Positions 9,789 to 18,516 of a stretch of DNA of 64,000 nt are shown piece after piece. Position 1 is the first letter of the stretch. Each line of letters begins with the position of its first letter. Origin of the DNA: Mageeibacillus sp. UBA6980 (GTDB taxonomy: Bacteria > Bacillota > Clostridia > Saccharofermentanales > Saccharofermentanaceae); assembly GCA_002450095.1 (NCBI GenBank), contig DJYK01000020.1, positions 1 through 64,000 of the forward strand, in the 5' to 3' direction. The position numbers and the translations under genes are program-made. A model generated the notes under the pieces. It was not told where the DNA came from and ran no database searches. It was given only the letters and a program-made list of their open reading frames with translations.

Positions 9789-10251
9789 GATCCGCCCCGG
9801 TCATATCGATTATAGTGGCACATAAGGCTCTTGCCTCTTCAACGCCTTCGGATGCAACAAACACCGTATCATCTCCCGCAATGGTTCCTACGACATACTG
9901 AAGATGCATCGAATCCAAAGCAGATGCGGCAGCCTGAGCCATACCCGGCAAGGTCTTGATAACAACGATATTCATCGCATTCTTACATGACAGCAGTGAA
10001 TTCGAGAACACCGATAATAATCTTCCGGGAGCAACATCTCCCGTCTTATCGAGCACGGCATACTTGCTCTGATTATTCGGAAGAATGACCTTGATAATAC
10101 CGAGTTCCTTTATATCGCGCGAACAAGTGGCCTGAGTTACATCCATCCCCTGCTTGCGGATAAGATTGGTAAGCTCCTCCTGCGTAGATATGTCATTTTC
10201 CCTGATAAGCCGAAGTATCAGCTCCTGTCTTTCATTCTTTGCCATCTTCAT
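9772..10251 (-). CDS. argR: Arginine repressor ArgR/AhrC
   Basis: The protein has the two-domain ArgR architecture: an N-terminal winged helix (about 1-70, with ISTQEELTNLIRKQGMDVTQ and TCSRDIKELGI) and a C-terminal arginine-binding oligomerisation domain with the GTIAGDDTVFV core (about 120-135). It represses arginine synthesis and activates catabolism with L-arginine as co-repressor. An AGAGG favours the ATG at 10251, which lies inside the last codons of nadK. The arginine gene argJ in this window is a plausible target, but no operator was identified there. Confidence 0.93.
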   Translation of the reverse strand: MKMAKNERQELILRLIRENDISTQEELTNLIRKQGMDVTQATCSRDIKELGIIKVILPNNQSKYAVLDKTGDVAPGRLLSVFSNSLLSCKNAMNIVVIKTLPGMAQAAASALDSMHLQYVVGTIAGDDTVFVASEGVEEARALCATIIDMTGADHADKA

Positions 10252-11104
10252 AGAAACTACCTCTTGCAAGGATCTTTTGCTTTACATTCTGGAAAAAACC
10301 GACGAGATTAAGGCTTATAGTAAGCAACGGGTATTCATATCTTCGGATACGAAGAACATCACCCTGCTCTATATTGTCGATCTCACGTCCGTCGGGGCAT
10401 ATGAGCGGTACAGTCTCAAAAGTACCGAGATGTATCTCGACGACACTGTCAGGACTTATAACATAGCTCATATTCTGCAAAGTATGCGGACATAACGGTG
10501 TAACCAGTATTACTTCCATCCCCGGCATAACAAGAGGACCGCCTGCTGCAAGAGTATAAGCCGTAGATCCCGTAGGGGCGGCGATTACGATTCCGTCACC
10601 GTAGAACTTTTCCACTTTCTCGTTATCTATATACATCGTCAGACGCGTAATATGAGGCTTGTCTCCTCTTAATACAGTGACATCGTTAAGACATATATCG
10701 CTGTTCTTAAGATTGCCGTCTTTGTCGTAGAGATCAGTCTTAAGCTGCATCCTGTTTAAGATCGTGTATTTACCTTCGATGAGCATATCAAAACACTCAT
10801 CGATGTTTGAGGCGGATATCTCGGTAAGAAAGCCGATACTTCCCTTATTGATACCTATAAAAGGCTTATTGAGGCTTCTGTATTTTGAAATTACGGATAA
10901 GAATGTACCGTCTCCTCCTATCGATACGATGATGTCAACATCATCAAAGCTTCCGAATCTTACACCTTCCGGAAAAACATCGGACGAACGCATACACTCA
11001 TCGAGGACCGGCACACAATCTTTGCTTAAAAGGTATGAAGCGAGATAGGAAGCGGTCTTATAACCCTCGTCTCTTGTGTTGTTAGAGTAAATACCGAATT
11101 TCAC
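10232..11104 (-). CDS. nadK: NAD kinase
   Basis: The 290-residue protein carries the hallmark GGDGT motif (63-67), the NKGSIGFLTE segment and the glycine-rich APTGSTAYTLAAGGPLV region (about 180-196). It phosphorylates NAD+ to NADP+ with ATP. It overlaps dxs by 4 nt (ATGA) and argR by 20 nt, indicating translational coupling in the nusB-recN run. Confidence 0.96.
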   Translation of the reverse strand: MKFGIYSNNTRDEGYKTASYLASYLLSKDCVPVLDECMRSSDVFPEGVRFGSFDDVDIIVSIGGDGTFLSVISKYRSLNKPFIGINKGSIGFLTEISASNIDECFDMLIEGKYTILNRMQLKTDLYDKDGNLKNSDICLNDVTVLRGDKPHITRLTMYIDNEKVEKFYGDGIVIAAPTGSTAYTLAAGGPLVMPGMEVILVTPLCPHTLQNMSYVISPDSVVEIHLGTFETVPLICPDGREIDNIEQGDVLRIRRYEYPLLTISLNLVGFFQNVKQKILARGSFYEDGKE

Positions 11105-12996
11105 TTTGTCGCCTCCGTAATGATTCCCGCGATCTTTGAAGCAAGTGTATTTGCATCAAGTCCCGCGCAAACAAGCTGCTGAGCAACAGTCCCGGCACGG
11201 ATCATCTGATCTTCAACGGCAAAGTTGTCAACTCTTCCCATGTATCCTGCTCTGGTCAATTCAAGCTTAAGACTCTCGCCGAATCCTCCGCTTAAGATCC
11301 CTTCCTCACCTGTAAAGACGAATCTTGAACTTCCGATCTTATTCATTATAGCCGAAGTATTGAGAGGTTTTAAGACCGTGAGACTTATGAGTCTTCCCTT
11401 AAAACCCATTTCCGAGAGGAGACCGACAGCGTTACTGCACTCTTTCTCAAAAAGCCCGGTCGTAATGAATACATAATCATCGCCCTCATCAGATACCACG
11501 TGAGGCTTATCTATCTGATCCGGGTCGGTATACAGGGGGTCGTCATTCTCATACGGAGAACCGCCTCTGGGATATCTGATGGATATCGGACCTGTGGCAG
11601 TATTAACGGCATAGTCAACACATATCTTAAGGTCTGAATAATCGCGCGGCGAGAGGATCGTCATACCGGGCATTGAGTTGAGATAAGATATATCGTGAAT
11701 GCCATTGTGCGTGTGCCCGTCATTACCGACAAAACCCGCACGGTCTATAGCAAATACGACATGATTGTTCATATAACAAACATCATGCAATATTTCATCA
11801 TATGCTCTCTGAAGGAACGAAGAATAAATCGCAACAACGGGAACAAGACCTTTGACCGACATTCCTCCTGCCATGGTCACACAGTGTTCTTCGGCTATAC
11901 CGCAGTCAAAAAATCTGGACGGAAACTTATAAGCGAACTTATCCATTCCCGTTCCGACAGCCATCGCAGCACAGATACCTACGACATTCTTATTCTTAGC
12001 GGCAACATCTATCAAAGCACCCGAGAACGCAGTCGTATAAGAGAGCTTTGAAGACGGCTTTACCCCCGTACTGATATCAAACGGAGATACTCCGTGGTAA
12101 TCGGAAGGATTCTGTTCTGCGAATCTGTAACCTTTGCCCTTTTGAGTGACTATATGGATAAGGATCGGAACATTAAGATCCTTGACGGCATTGAGTGACT
12201 TGATCAAAGTCTCGGTATCATGACCGTCGATCGGTCCGTAATAACGAAGTCCCAGATCTTCAAACATGGACGGAGTCTTTCTGTAGATCAAAAAGCGGAA
12301 GAATTTCTTGATCCACATGATAACGGCTATAATGCCTTTGCCGAGAACGGGTATCTTGTTAAGAAAGCTCTCTGTATTCTTTTTGGCAGACAGATATCCT
12401 GATGAGATACGCAGTTGCTTAAGGTACTTGCTTAACCCGCCGACATTTTTATCTATACTCATCTCGTTATCGTTAAGGATAACGATCATCTTGGTATTCT
12501 TGGAGTGACCTAAGTCGTTCAAGGCTTCATAGGCCAGACCGCCTGTCATCGCTCCGTCTCCTATAACCGCAACGACATATTCATCATCACCTTTGATATC
12601 CCTTGCTCTGGCCATGCCGAGAGCGGCGGAGATGGAAGTGCTTGAATGACCTGTATCAAAAGCATCATAAGGGCTTTCAGACCTTCTGGGGAAACCCGAG
12701 ATACCGCCTTGAAGCCTTAATGTGTCAAATCTGTCAAAGCGGCCTGTAAGAAGCTTATAGGAATACGCCTGATGTCCGACATCAAAGACGATCTTATCCT
12801 TGGTGTAATCAAAGACCGAGAGAAGGGCAACCGTAAGTTCGACACAGCCGAGATTACTTGCAAGATGACCTCCGTTAGTCGAGACTGTGCTGATTATCTT
12901 GTCACGAAGTTCAGCGCAGAGAGCATCTCTTTCTGAACTGCTTAGAGATTTAAGATAAGACGGCGTTAAGTTTTTCCCCAGAAATGAATAATCCAA
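11101..12996 (-). CDS. dxs: 1-deoxy-D-xylulose-5-phosphate synthase
   Basis: This 631-residue thiamine-diphosphate enzyme has the normal DXS length. It shows the ThDP-binding GDGAMTGGLAYEALN stretch with N following (about 145-175), the DGHD motif and the transketolase-like C-terminal half (RAGFVGNDGHTHNGIHD). It condenses pyruvate with glyceraldehyde-3-phosphate, the first step of the MEP isoprenoid pathway. It lies between ispA and nadK, so prenyl precursor formation and chain elongation are coexpressed. tlyA, often found between dxs and nadK in Clostridia, is absent. Confidence 0.97.
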   Translation of the reverse strand: MDYSFLGKNLTPSYLKSLSSSERDALCAELRDKIISTVSTNGGHLASNLGCVELTVALLSVFDYTKDKIVFDVGHQAYSYKLLTGRFDRFDTLRLQGGISGFPRRSESPYDAFDTGHSSTSISAALGMARARDIKGDDEYVVAVIGDGAMTGGLAYEALNDLGHSKNTKMIVILNDNEMSIDKNVGGLSKYLKQLRISSGYLSAKKNTESFLNKIPVLGKGIIAVIMWIKKFFRFLIYRKTPSMFEDLGLRYYGPIDGHDTETLIKSLNAVKDLNVPILIHIVTQKGKGYRFAEQNPSDYHGVSPFDISTGVKPSSKLSYTTAFSGALIDVAAKNKNVVGICAAMAVGTGMDKFAYKFPSRFFDCGIAEEHCVTMAGGMSVKGLVPVVAIYSSFLQRAYDEILHDVCYMNNHVVFAIDRAGFVGNDGHTHNGIHDISYLNSMPGMTILSPRDYSDLKICVDYAVNTATGPISIRYPRGGSPYENDDPLYTDPDQIDKPHVVSDEGDDYVFITTGLFEKECSNAVGLLSEMGFKGRLISLTVLKPLNTSAIMNKIGSSRFVFTGEEGILSGGFGESLKLELTRAGYMGRVDNFAVEDQMIRAGTVAQQLVCAGLDANTLASKIAGIITEATK

Positions 12997-12999
12997 TTC

Positions 13000-13866
13000 T
13001 CAATATTCCCTTTTAAGATTAAAATCCGTAAGCTCCCTAAGATCAATTATATCCATATTCATGGAAGAAAGATCACTTAAAACTCTGTAGCAGCCGTCTT
13101 CCTCTTCCCTGAGCTTTTCTCGTGCTCCTTCGATACCGAGCATCGTAACAAAAGTGGATTTATCATCTCTTGCATCCTTACCCGTACTCTTACCGATAAC
13201 GGAAGCGTCTGCTTCGACATCCAATATGTCATCCTTGATCTGGAAAGCAAGACCCAAGTGACCTGCAAAATCCTGCAAAAGATCAAGGATCTTCTCATCA
13301 TACGAAGATAGGTAATACGGTGTGGTGATGGAAGCCAGAATCAACGCTCCGGTCTTTTTTTTCTGAAGTTCGTAAAGACGATCGAGCGTAATATGTTTAC
13401 CCTCTGATTCAAGATCGATGCTCTGACCGCCGATCATTCCCATGATACCGGAATTATTCGAGATATTATATGAGGCGCGGGCGTGATTCTCTGATATAAA
13501 TGCCTGCTTCAAGAGGACTTCATGAGCTGAATTAAGGAGCATATCACCCGCGAGGACGGCGATACCTTCGCCAAAGACCTTGTGACATGTAGCTCTACCT
13601 CTTCTGTAATCATCATTATCCATACAGGGAAGATCATCATGAATAAGAGAATAAGTATGGATCATCTCAAGAGCACAGGCATAAGGCGCTATTTCTTCCG
13701 GATCGATCGAAAGCATCTTCGCGCTTGCTCGCATAAGAGCGGGTCTCATTCTCTTGCCGCCGGCAAACAGGCTGTATGAAGCCGCTTTTACGACCTGATC
13801 ATCGGGATCATATTCCTTAAAAATCTTCTCAAGATGTGGCGTGATCCATGAGTTGGGATCTGACAT
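13000..13866 (-). CDS. ispA: Polyprenyl (farnesyl) diphosphate synthase
   Basis: The 288-residue trans-prenyltransferase has the first aspartate-rich motif in HDDLPCMDNDD (76-86) and the second in FQIKDDILDVEAD (about 230), plus GGKRMRP (36-42). It makes C15 diphosphate from DMAPP/IPP in the cytosol. It lies directly upstream of dxs with a 3-nt gap. The usual xseA-xseB pair before ispA is not here, so ExoVII is either elsewhere or lost. Confidence 0.95.
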   Translation of the reverse strand: MSDPNSWITPHLEKIFKEYDPDDQVVKAASYSLFAGGKRMRPALMRASAKMLSIDPEEIAPYACALEMIHTYSLIHDDLPCMDNDDYRRGRATCHKVFGEGIAVLAGDMLLNSAHEVLLKQAFISENHARASYNISNNSGIMGMIGGQSIDLESEGKHITLDRLYELQKKKTGALILASITTPYYLSSYDEKILDLLQDFAGHLGLAFQIKDDILDVEADASVIGKSTGKDARDDKSTFVTMLGIEGAREKLREEEDGCYRVLSDLSSMNMDIIDLRELTDFNLKREY

Positions 13867-13922
13867 AGTATATTCTCTTCCTTTCCCTCACCATAACGGC
13901 GAGAATGATCAAGAGAAATCTT

Positions 13923-14330
13923 TTATTCCCCCGGAAGGCTCTTCTCGTAGCTTGAGAGAACTCCGTTAATATAGGAATAAGAATCTGCCGTACCATATCT
14001 TTTTGCAAGTCGGACGGCCTCATTGATCGCAACGCCGGTGGGGATATCACTGTTGGAAGAAATCTCATAAATAGCTGTCTCGAGGATCGCTTTATCAAGC
14101 TTGGGGATACGGTCCAAAGTCCAGTTCTTCAGATATTTACTGATGTTGTCGTCGAGGGCATCCCTTGTTAAGATGATACCTTTAACGGAAGTTTCAAAAT
14201 ACTCGATATCCTCTTCGATATCCGGATTATTGGAAATATAGATCCTGATCTGCTCATCGAGATCTTCAGATCTGAAATCATACTGATAAATAAAAAATAC
14301 TACTGCTTCGCGCGTATCTATTCTGCTCAT
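13923..14330 (-). CDS. nusB: Transcription antitermination factor NusB
   Basis: This 135-residue all-helical protein has the conserved NusB features REAVVFFIYQYDF near the N terminus and the C-terminal KAILETAIYEI, IPTGVAINEAVRLAKRYGT and YINGVLSSY. With NusE (S10) it binds boxA RNA to promote rRNA transcription. It overlaps the DUF2273 gene by 4 nt and is the last gene of the efp-asp23 run. Confidence 0.96.
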   Translation of the reverse strand: MSRIDTREAVVFFIYQYDFRSEDLDEQIRIYISNNPDIEEDIEYFETSVKGIILTRDALDDNISKYLKNWTLDRIPKLDKAILETAIYEISSNSDIPTGVAINEAVRLAKRYGTADSYSYINGVLSSYEKSLPGE

Positions 14331-14563
14331 CTGACTCTCCCCGGAGGCAGTATTCTGTCAAGGAGCTTCTTAAACCTGCTCTCATCGCCAAACAGAAAAG
14401 ATCCGACTACGAATCCCGCCAATGTAAAAATAACAATAAACAATGTCTTCCAGAATCCGAAGATACAGATAAGAACGGCCACAATAAAAAAAGCTAGGGC
14501 AAACAAGGTACCGGCCTTTGTATTCTGCAGTTTCTCAAAGATCCTGGATAGTAAACGTTCCAT
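14327..14563 (-). CDS. DUF2273 small membrane protein
   Basis: The 78-residue protein has two closely spaced hydrophobic helices (about 17-35 and 37-58) and basic ends, matching the small DUF2273 family typically encoded between AmaP and Asp23 genes. Its function is unknown; the family is thought to belong to the Asp23 membrane-anchoring complex. It overlaps nusB by 4 nt and follows amaP by 3 nt. Confidence 0.8.
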   Translation of the reverse strand: MERLLSRIFEKLQNTKAGTLFALAFFIVAVLICIFGFWKTLFIVIFTLAGFVVGSFLFGDESRFKKLLDRILPPGRVR

Positions 14564-14566
14564 ATA

Positions 14567-15121
14567 TTATCGTCCTTCAACCCTTGCCGCAGCGGGCTCG
14601 ACTCTGGTAACTCTGACTTTAACCTCTTCAACGATGATTCCCGTATAGCGTTCGATATCTTTCTTGATCCTGTCCTGAACCTTGGACATGGATGAAGGAA
14701 TCTCTACATTAGAGTATAAAGTCGCATATATATTAACGTTAATGGAACCGTTCTTGCCGGACATTACCCTGGCCTTAACGGTCTTAATGCCGGCCTGTGC
14801 GGACATCGCAGAATTTCTCGCAATGGATTCAAGCGCATCCGCTCCGATATCAACTGATCCTATATCGGTCTTACGAAGCTTGGTCCTGTAAGCTCTTCCG
14901 ACGGAAATAACGCCGAAGATGCTGACAACACAAGATATAACGACAAGAAGCAGAACTCCGACATAAACATATCTTGTAACCGGATTTGTAACCACCGCCG
15001 ACAACGGAGACAGAAGATCTGCGAATATACCGTCATCGATAACGGCAAAGAGAAGTATTATCGACAACAAAGCAAGAAATACGGAATAAACAAAAAGCAG
15101 GAAACGCATTAATCCATTCAT
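14567..15121 (-). CDS. amaP: Alkaline-shock membrane anchor protein AmaP
   Basis: The 184-residue protein has two N-terminal membrane helices (about 5-26 and 50-72) followed by a soluble domain that resembles Asp23 itself (GSINVNIYATLYSNVEIPSSMSKVQDRIKKDIERYTGI). AmaP anchors Asp23 to the membrane in the Gram-positive cell-envelope stress response. It overlaps asp23 by 4 nt. Confidence 0.85.
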   Translation of the reverse strand: MNGLMRFLLFVYSVFLALLSIILLFAVIDDGIFADLLSPLSAVVTNPVTRYVYVGVLLLVVISCVVSIFGVISVGRAYRTKLRKTDIGSVDIGADALESIARNSAMSAQAGIKTVKARVMSGKNGSINVNIYATLYSNVEIPSSMSKVQDRIKKDIERYTGIIVEEVKVRVTRVEPAAARVEGR

Positions 15122-15507
15122 ACTAAGTTGTTTTCTCCTTCAGCCCTCTCCCTTATACCGCACACATAAACGTCAACGGATTCAACGTCAAGACCGGTAT
15201 AGCGCTCAACATCTTTTTTTACTTTGTCCTGGATAGCCCAGGCAACTTCAGGAATTACCATTCCATAGTAGATAACGGGATAAACGGTAATGGAAACATT
15301 CTCTTTACCCGCATCTCCGAATACAACTCTGACTCCTTTACCTTCGTGAACTACTCCGGATTTTTCCTTAAGCGCCACTGCAAAGGAAGGTTTAAGTTCA
15401 TATACACCGTCTATCTTGAGCGCAGCCTCCGCGGCATATTGAGCCACGAAGCCCTGCGTCATAGACCTGTCGCCCTTTATGGATTCGATATTACTGTTGA
15501 TACTCAT
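15118..15507 (-). CDS. Asp23/Gls24-family envelope stress protein
   Basis: The 129-residue protein has the Asp23 family core: a VAQYAAEAALKIDGVYEL stretch (22-39) and VSITVYPVIYYGMVIPEVAWAIQDKVKKDVERYTGLDVESVDVYV towards the C terminus. It is a cytosolic protein that forms a membrane-associated layer through AmaP. It is the first of three linked envelope-stress genes between efp and nusB, an arrangement common in Clostridia. Confidence 0.9.
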   Translation of the reverse strand: MSINSNIESIKGDRSMTQGFVAQYAAEAALKIDGVYELKPSFAVALKEKSGVVHEGKGVRVVFGDAGKENVSITVYPVIYYGMVIPEVAWAIQDKVKKDVERYTGLDVESVDVYVCGIRERAEGENNLV

Positions 15508-15530
15508 AATCCTTTAAGGCGGATATCAGA

Positions 15531-16088
15531 TTAAGCTCTCTCGAGATATTCACCGGTTCTTGTGTCGACCCTGATCGTCTCACCCTGATTAACAAACAAA
15601 GGAACCTTAACAACAGCACCTGTCTCAAGAGTAGCATACTTGTTGGCATTGTTTGTCGTATCACCTCTTACGCCGGGCTCACACTCTGTGATGACAAGCT
15701 CGACAGTGATAGGAAGCTCAACTGAGAAGATCTCACCCTTATAAGAAAGAACCTTACAGATCATCTCTTCCTTAAGGAACTTGATCGCATCTCCGATAGG
15801 AGCGGCATGAATAGGAAGCTGATCGTAGGTCTCCTGATCCATGAAGTAGTAAAGCTCGCCGTCGTTATAGAGATACTGCATGTCTCTTCTGTCAAGATGA
15901 GCCTCTTCAAACTTCTCGTTAGGGTTGAAAGATCTTTCAACTACGGAACCTGTCTTGACGTTCTTATACTTTGTTCTTACAAAAGCTGCTCCCTTACCCG
16001 GCTTAACGTGCTGGAATTCAACAACCTGATAAACCTGATTATCCATCTCGAAGCAAAGTCCGTTTCTAAAATCGCCTGCGCTGATCAT
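15531..16088 (-). CDS. efp: Translation elongation factor P
   Basis: This 185-residue three-barrel protein rescues ribosomes stalled at polyproline. The tip loop reads KPGKGAAF with the functional lysine at K32, flanked as in lysine-type EF-P. The C-terminal domain ends in GETIRVDTRTGEYLERA. An AAGGAG fixes the start. No EpmA/EpmB-type modification gene is in the window, so the modification state is unknown. Confidence 0.97.
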   Translation of the reverse strand: MISAGDFRNGLCFEMDNQVYQVVEFQHVKPGKGAAFVRTKYKNVKTGSVVERSFNPNEKFEEAHLDRRDMQYLYNDGELYYFMDQETYDQLPIHAAPIGDAIKFLKEEMICKVLSYKGEIFSVELPITVELVITECEPGVRGDTTNNANKYATLETGAVVKVPLFVNQGETIRVDTRTGEYLERA

Positions 16089-16122
16089 AAAATTCTCCTT
16101 AAACGTTTATTAACATCACGTT

Positions 16123-16151
16123 ATTTTACTTAAAAGAAAAAAAATATGCAA
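16123..16151 (-). promoter_or_regulatory. Candidate efp promoter
   Basis: On the minus strand TTGCAT (16151-16146) and TAAAAT (16128-16123) are separated by exactly 17 bases, with the start codon 34 bases further on behind an AAGGAG. The -35 match is weak, three of six. Confidence 0.45.
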
Positions 16152-16168
16152 CATTAAGTGCATTCGAG

Positions 16169-16197
16169 TTGAATTAACACATTTGAGAATATAAAAT
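16169..16197 (+). promoter_or_regulatory. Promoter of the GGDEF-EAL gene, predicted leaderless
   Basis: TTGAAT (16169-16174), a 17-base spacer and TAAAAT (16192-16197) are followed after only 7 bases by the ATG at 16205. The transcription start would fall within one or two bases of the start codon. The only SD-like bases (AGGA) lie 3 bases from the ATG and would not be transcribed. Confidence 0.6.
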
Positions 16198-16204
16198 TAG
16201 GACA

Positions 16205-17875
16205 ATGAACATTAAAGTTAATAACATTTTGGACCTTATAAAGGTCTGCCAGGACTTCGGAAATCAATTCAGCGGCAGCAGTACCGTAGATCTTTTTGCG
16301 CAGGTTCTCAAGATAAGCAAGATCTCTTACAGGATATTCTTTAATGATGTAAGCATCGAGTCTTCTGTTATATATGATTCCATCAAAGCAACTTTGGGAG
16401 AGGAATTCGTATATTCGAGGATCGCGAGCAATGACCGTCTGATCGTCGTAAAGATATACAGATATATCGATGCAGAGCCGCTGTCTTCCGAGAACGCTTA
16501 TAATATGCAGATATTCGGTGAATCCATTCTGTCGGGCATCTGTGTAAGCAATCTGCTTAAGGCATATGAGAATGCCAGATATTACGACTCGCTTACTCAA
16601 CTGACTAATATCAATTATTTCCTAAGCTACCTGGAGAAGCTCCTTCTTACCGGCAAGAGCGATCTGTACAGCGTTGCGTGCGTGAATATTAAGAACTGCG
16701 GTTCCATCAACAGGATATTCGGATCGGATATAACCGACAGGATAATCAGAGATTTTGCACAGGACAGCCTCGAGCTCTTTGACGAATCAAATTACGAGAC
16801 CATATCCAGACTGTCATCCGACAGTTTCATCCTTATCTGCCTTACCACCAATGTCGACAGGATCCTGAAGTCAATGAATTCTTCCGAGATAAGCGTCGAC
16901 CTTAACGGCGATATAGTCGATTATAACGTTAAGATAAGAGCAGGCGTCGTCAATCTTTCTTCCAACAGCAGGAAGGCAAGCGACATCATTCACCTGTCCG
17001 AGAATGCACTCGGGTATTCAAGACTCAGTGAATATCCCGATATCTACTATATAAACGGTGACGGAAGTCCGAACGGCAACAAGTCTTTCATCTATCTGTC
17101 GGAGATAAATCAGGCTCTTAAGTCTCACCAGTTTGCGGTCTACTTTAAGCCCATCTTCCGTTCGGACAGAAAGTTCGGCAAAATCGAACTCTGTGCAGCC
17201 GAAGCGGTCGTCAGATGGCGCAAGGACGGACGATTGGTCGATCCTTATACCCTGATCAATCCTTCCGGGAATAATAACATCCTGAGAGATATAGATGATT
17301 TTCTGTTCAGGAAGACCTGCGACATGATCAACACGTGGGATGCTCACGGGATAAACACTGTTCCCATCGCTATCCATATCACTTCATTCGACTACTTCAA
17401 TACGGCTTTCGCGGATAATATCCTCAAGTGTATCGACAGATATCATATCGACAGACAGAAGATCATACTGTCATTTGACGAGGAAAGCTTCAACGGTCAC
17501 TACGATGACATGATCGTTGCAACGCAGAAATTCACGAAGGCCGGCGTAAGGATATGTATATTCGATTACGGTAAAGGAACCTCTTCATTGAAGATCCTCT
17601 CTGAATTTACATATCAGTATCTTAAGCTGGCTCCCGAGCTTATGAATTCTTCATCGGCCAAGGACAGGATCGTTATCGAAGGGATAATATCGACTGCACA
17701 TAAGTTAGGATGCGAAGTTATCTGTTCCGACCCCAAAGAAATGGATACAGCCAAGTTCGCTTCATCTCACGGATGCAGTTATTTCCAGGGTGATATATTC
17801 GATAAGACTCTGTCCGAGAGATTCTTTAAGAGCAGACTTACAAATCCCGATTACTACAACAAAAAGGATCAGTGA
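16205..17875 (+). CDS. Degenerate GGDEF-EAL domain protein
   Basis: The 556-residue soluble protein has an N-terminal GAF-like or unknown region (1-120), a GGDEF-like domain (about 122-285) and an EAL-like domain (about 295-545). The fold is recognisable (YYDSLTQLTNINYFL, FQGDIFDKTLS), but catalytic residues are gone. The GGDEF site reads SSDSF (204-208), EAL reads EAV (333-335), the metal-binding Asn is H391, the DDFG site reads FDYG (453-456) and the late AEGVE motif reads CSDPKE. It is therefore likely a c-di-GMP effector or protein-interaction module rather than a cyclase or phosphodiesterase. It is a single plus-strand gene whose stop overlaps that of rnhB. Confidence 0.85.
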   Translation: MNIKVNNILDLIKVCQDFGNQFSGSSTVDLFAQVLKISKISYRIFFNDVSIESSVIYDSIKATLGEEFVYSRIASNDRLIVVKIYRYIDAEPLSSENAYNMQIFGESILSGICVSNLLKAYENARYYDSLTQLTNINYFLSYLEKLLLTGKSDLYSVACVNIKNCGSINRIFGSDITDRIIRDFAQDSLELFDESNYETISRLSSDSFILICLTTNVDRILKSMNSSEISVDLNGDIVDYNVKIRAGVVNLSSNSRKASDIIHLSENALGYSRLSEYPDIYYINGDGSPNGNKSFIYLSEINQALKSHQFAVYFKPIFRSDRKFGKIELCAAEAVVRWRKDGRLVDPYTLINPSGNNNILRDIDDFLFRKTCDMINTWDAHGINTVPIAIHITSFDYFNTAFADNILKCIDRYHIDRQKIILSFDEESFNGHYDDMIVATQKFTKAGVRICIFDYGKGTSSLKILSEFTYQYLKLAPELMNSSSAKDRIVIEGIISTAHKLGCEVICSDPKEMDTAKFASSHGCSYFQGDIFDKTLSERFFKSRLTNPDYYNKKDQ

Positions 17876-18516
17876 ATCACTTTAAGAAACGATCTTCTGT
17901 GGATAGGACACATTCCGAGTTCGCGGATCGCTTTATAATGAGCGGCGGTACCGTAACCCTTATGTCCGGCAAATCCGTATCCGGGATAGACGGAATCATA
18001 TTTTTCCATGATCCTGTCCCTCGTTACCTTTGCAAGTATGGAGGCGGCGGCAATCGAATTTGAATTGGCATCTCCTTTTATTATTGGAACGACTTCTTTA
18101 ACTCCGGTGCCGTCGAGTTTAACCGCATCTATCAAAAGCACGGAAGGATCAAAACCTTTCTCGCGAAGACCGCTGACACATCCTCTCATGGCTCTTTTTG
18201 TCGCCTCGAGGATATTGATCTCATCGATGACTTCAGCCTCCACCCTTACTACCTCATAGCACAGCGCATGTTCAACGATCTCATCATACAGCATGTCCCT
18301 TTTCTTGGCCGACAGTTTCTTTGAATCATCAAGACCCAGGATCTTATAATCAGGATCCAGTATGCATGCACCCGCTACAACAGGACCTGCCAAAGGTCCT
18401 CTTCCGGCTTCGTCGATACCTGCAATATTCGTAAAGCCTTTTGCAAGATATTCGTTCTCATAAGATGAGAGTCTTTCATATTTTTCAATAAGCTGTTCTG
18501 AAGTAAGTCTTGCCAT
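17869..18516 (-). CDS. rnhB: Ribonuclease HII
   Basis: The 215-residue enzyme carries the catalytic IDEAGRGPLAGPVVAG motif (about 34-49), LGLDDSKKLS and LLIDAVKLDG (third acidic residue), all intact. It removes ribonucleotides from DNA. Its ATG overlaps the rbgA stop by one base (TAATG), matching the conserved rbgA-rnhB pairing of Bacillota. Confidence 0.96.
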   Translation of the reverse strand: MARLTSEQLIEKYERLSSYENEYLAKGFTNIAGIDEAGRGPLAGPVVAGACILDPDYKILGLDDSKKLSAKKRDMLYDEIVEHALCYEVVRVEAEVIDEINILEATKRAMRGCVSGLREKGFDPSVLLIDAVKLDGTGVKEVVPIIKGDANSNSIAAASILAKVTRDRIMEKYDSVYPGYGFAGHKGYGTAAHYKAIRELGMCPIHRRSFLKVIH

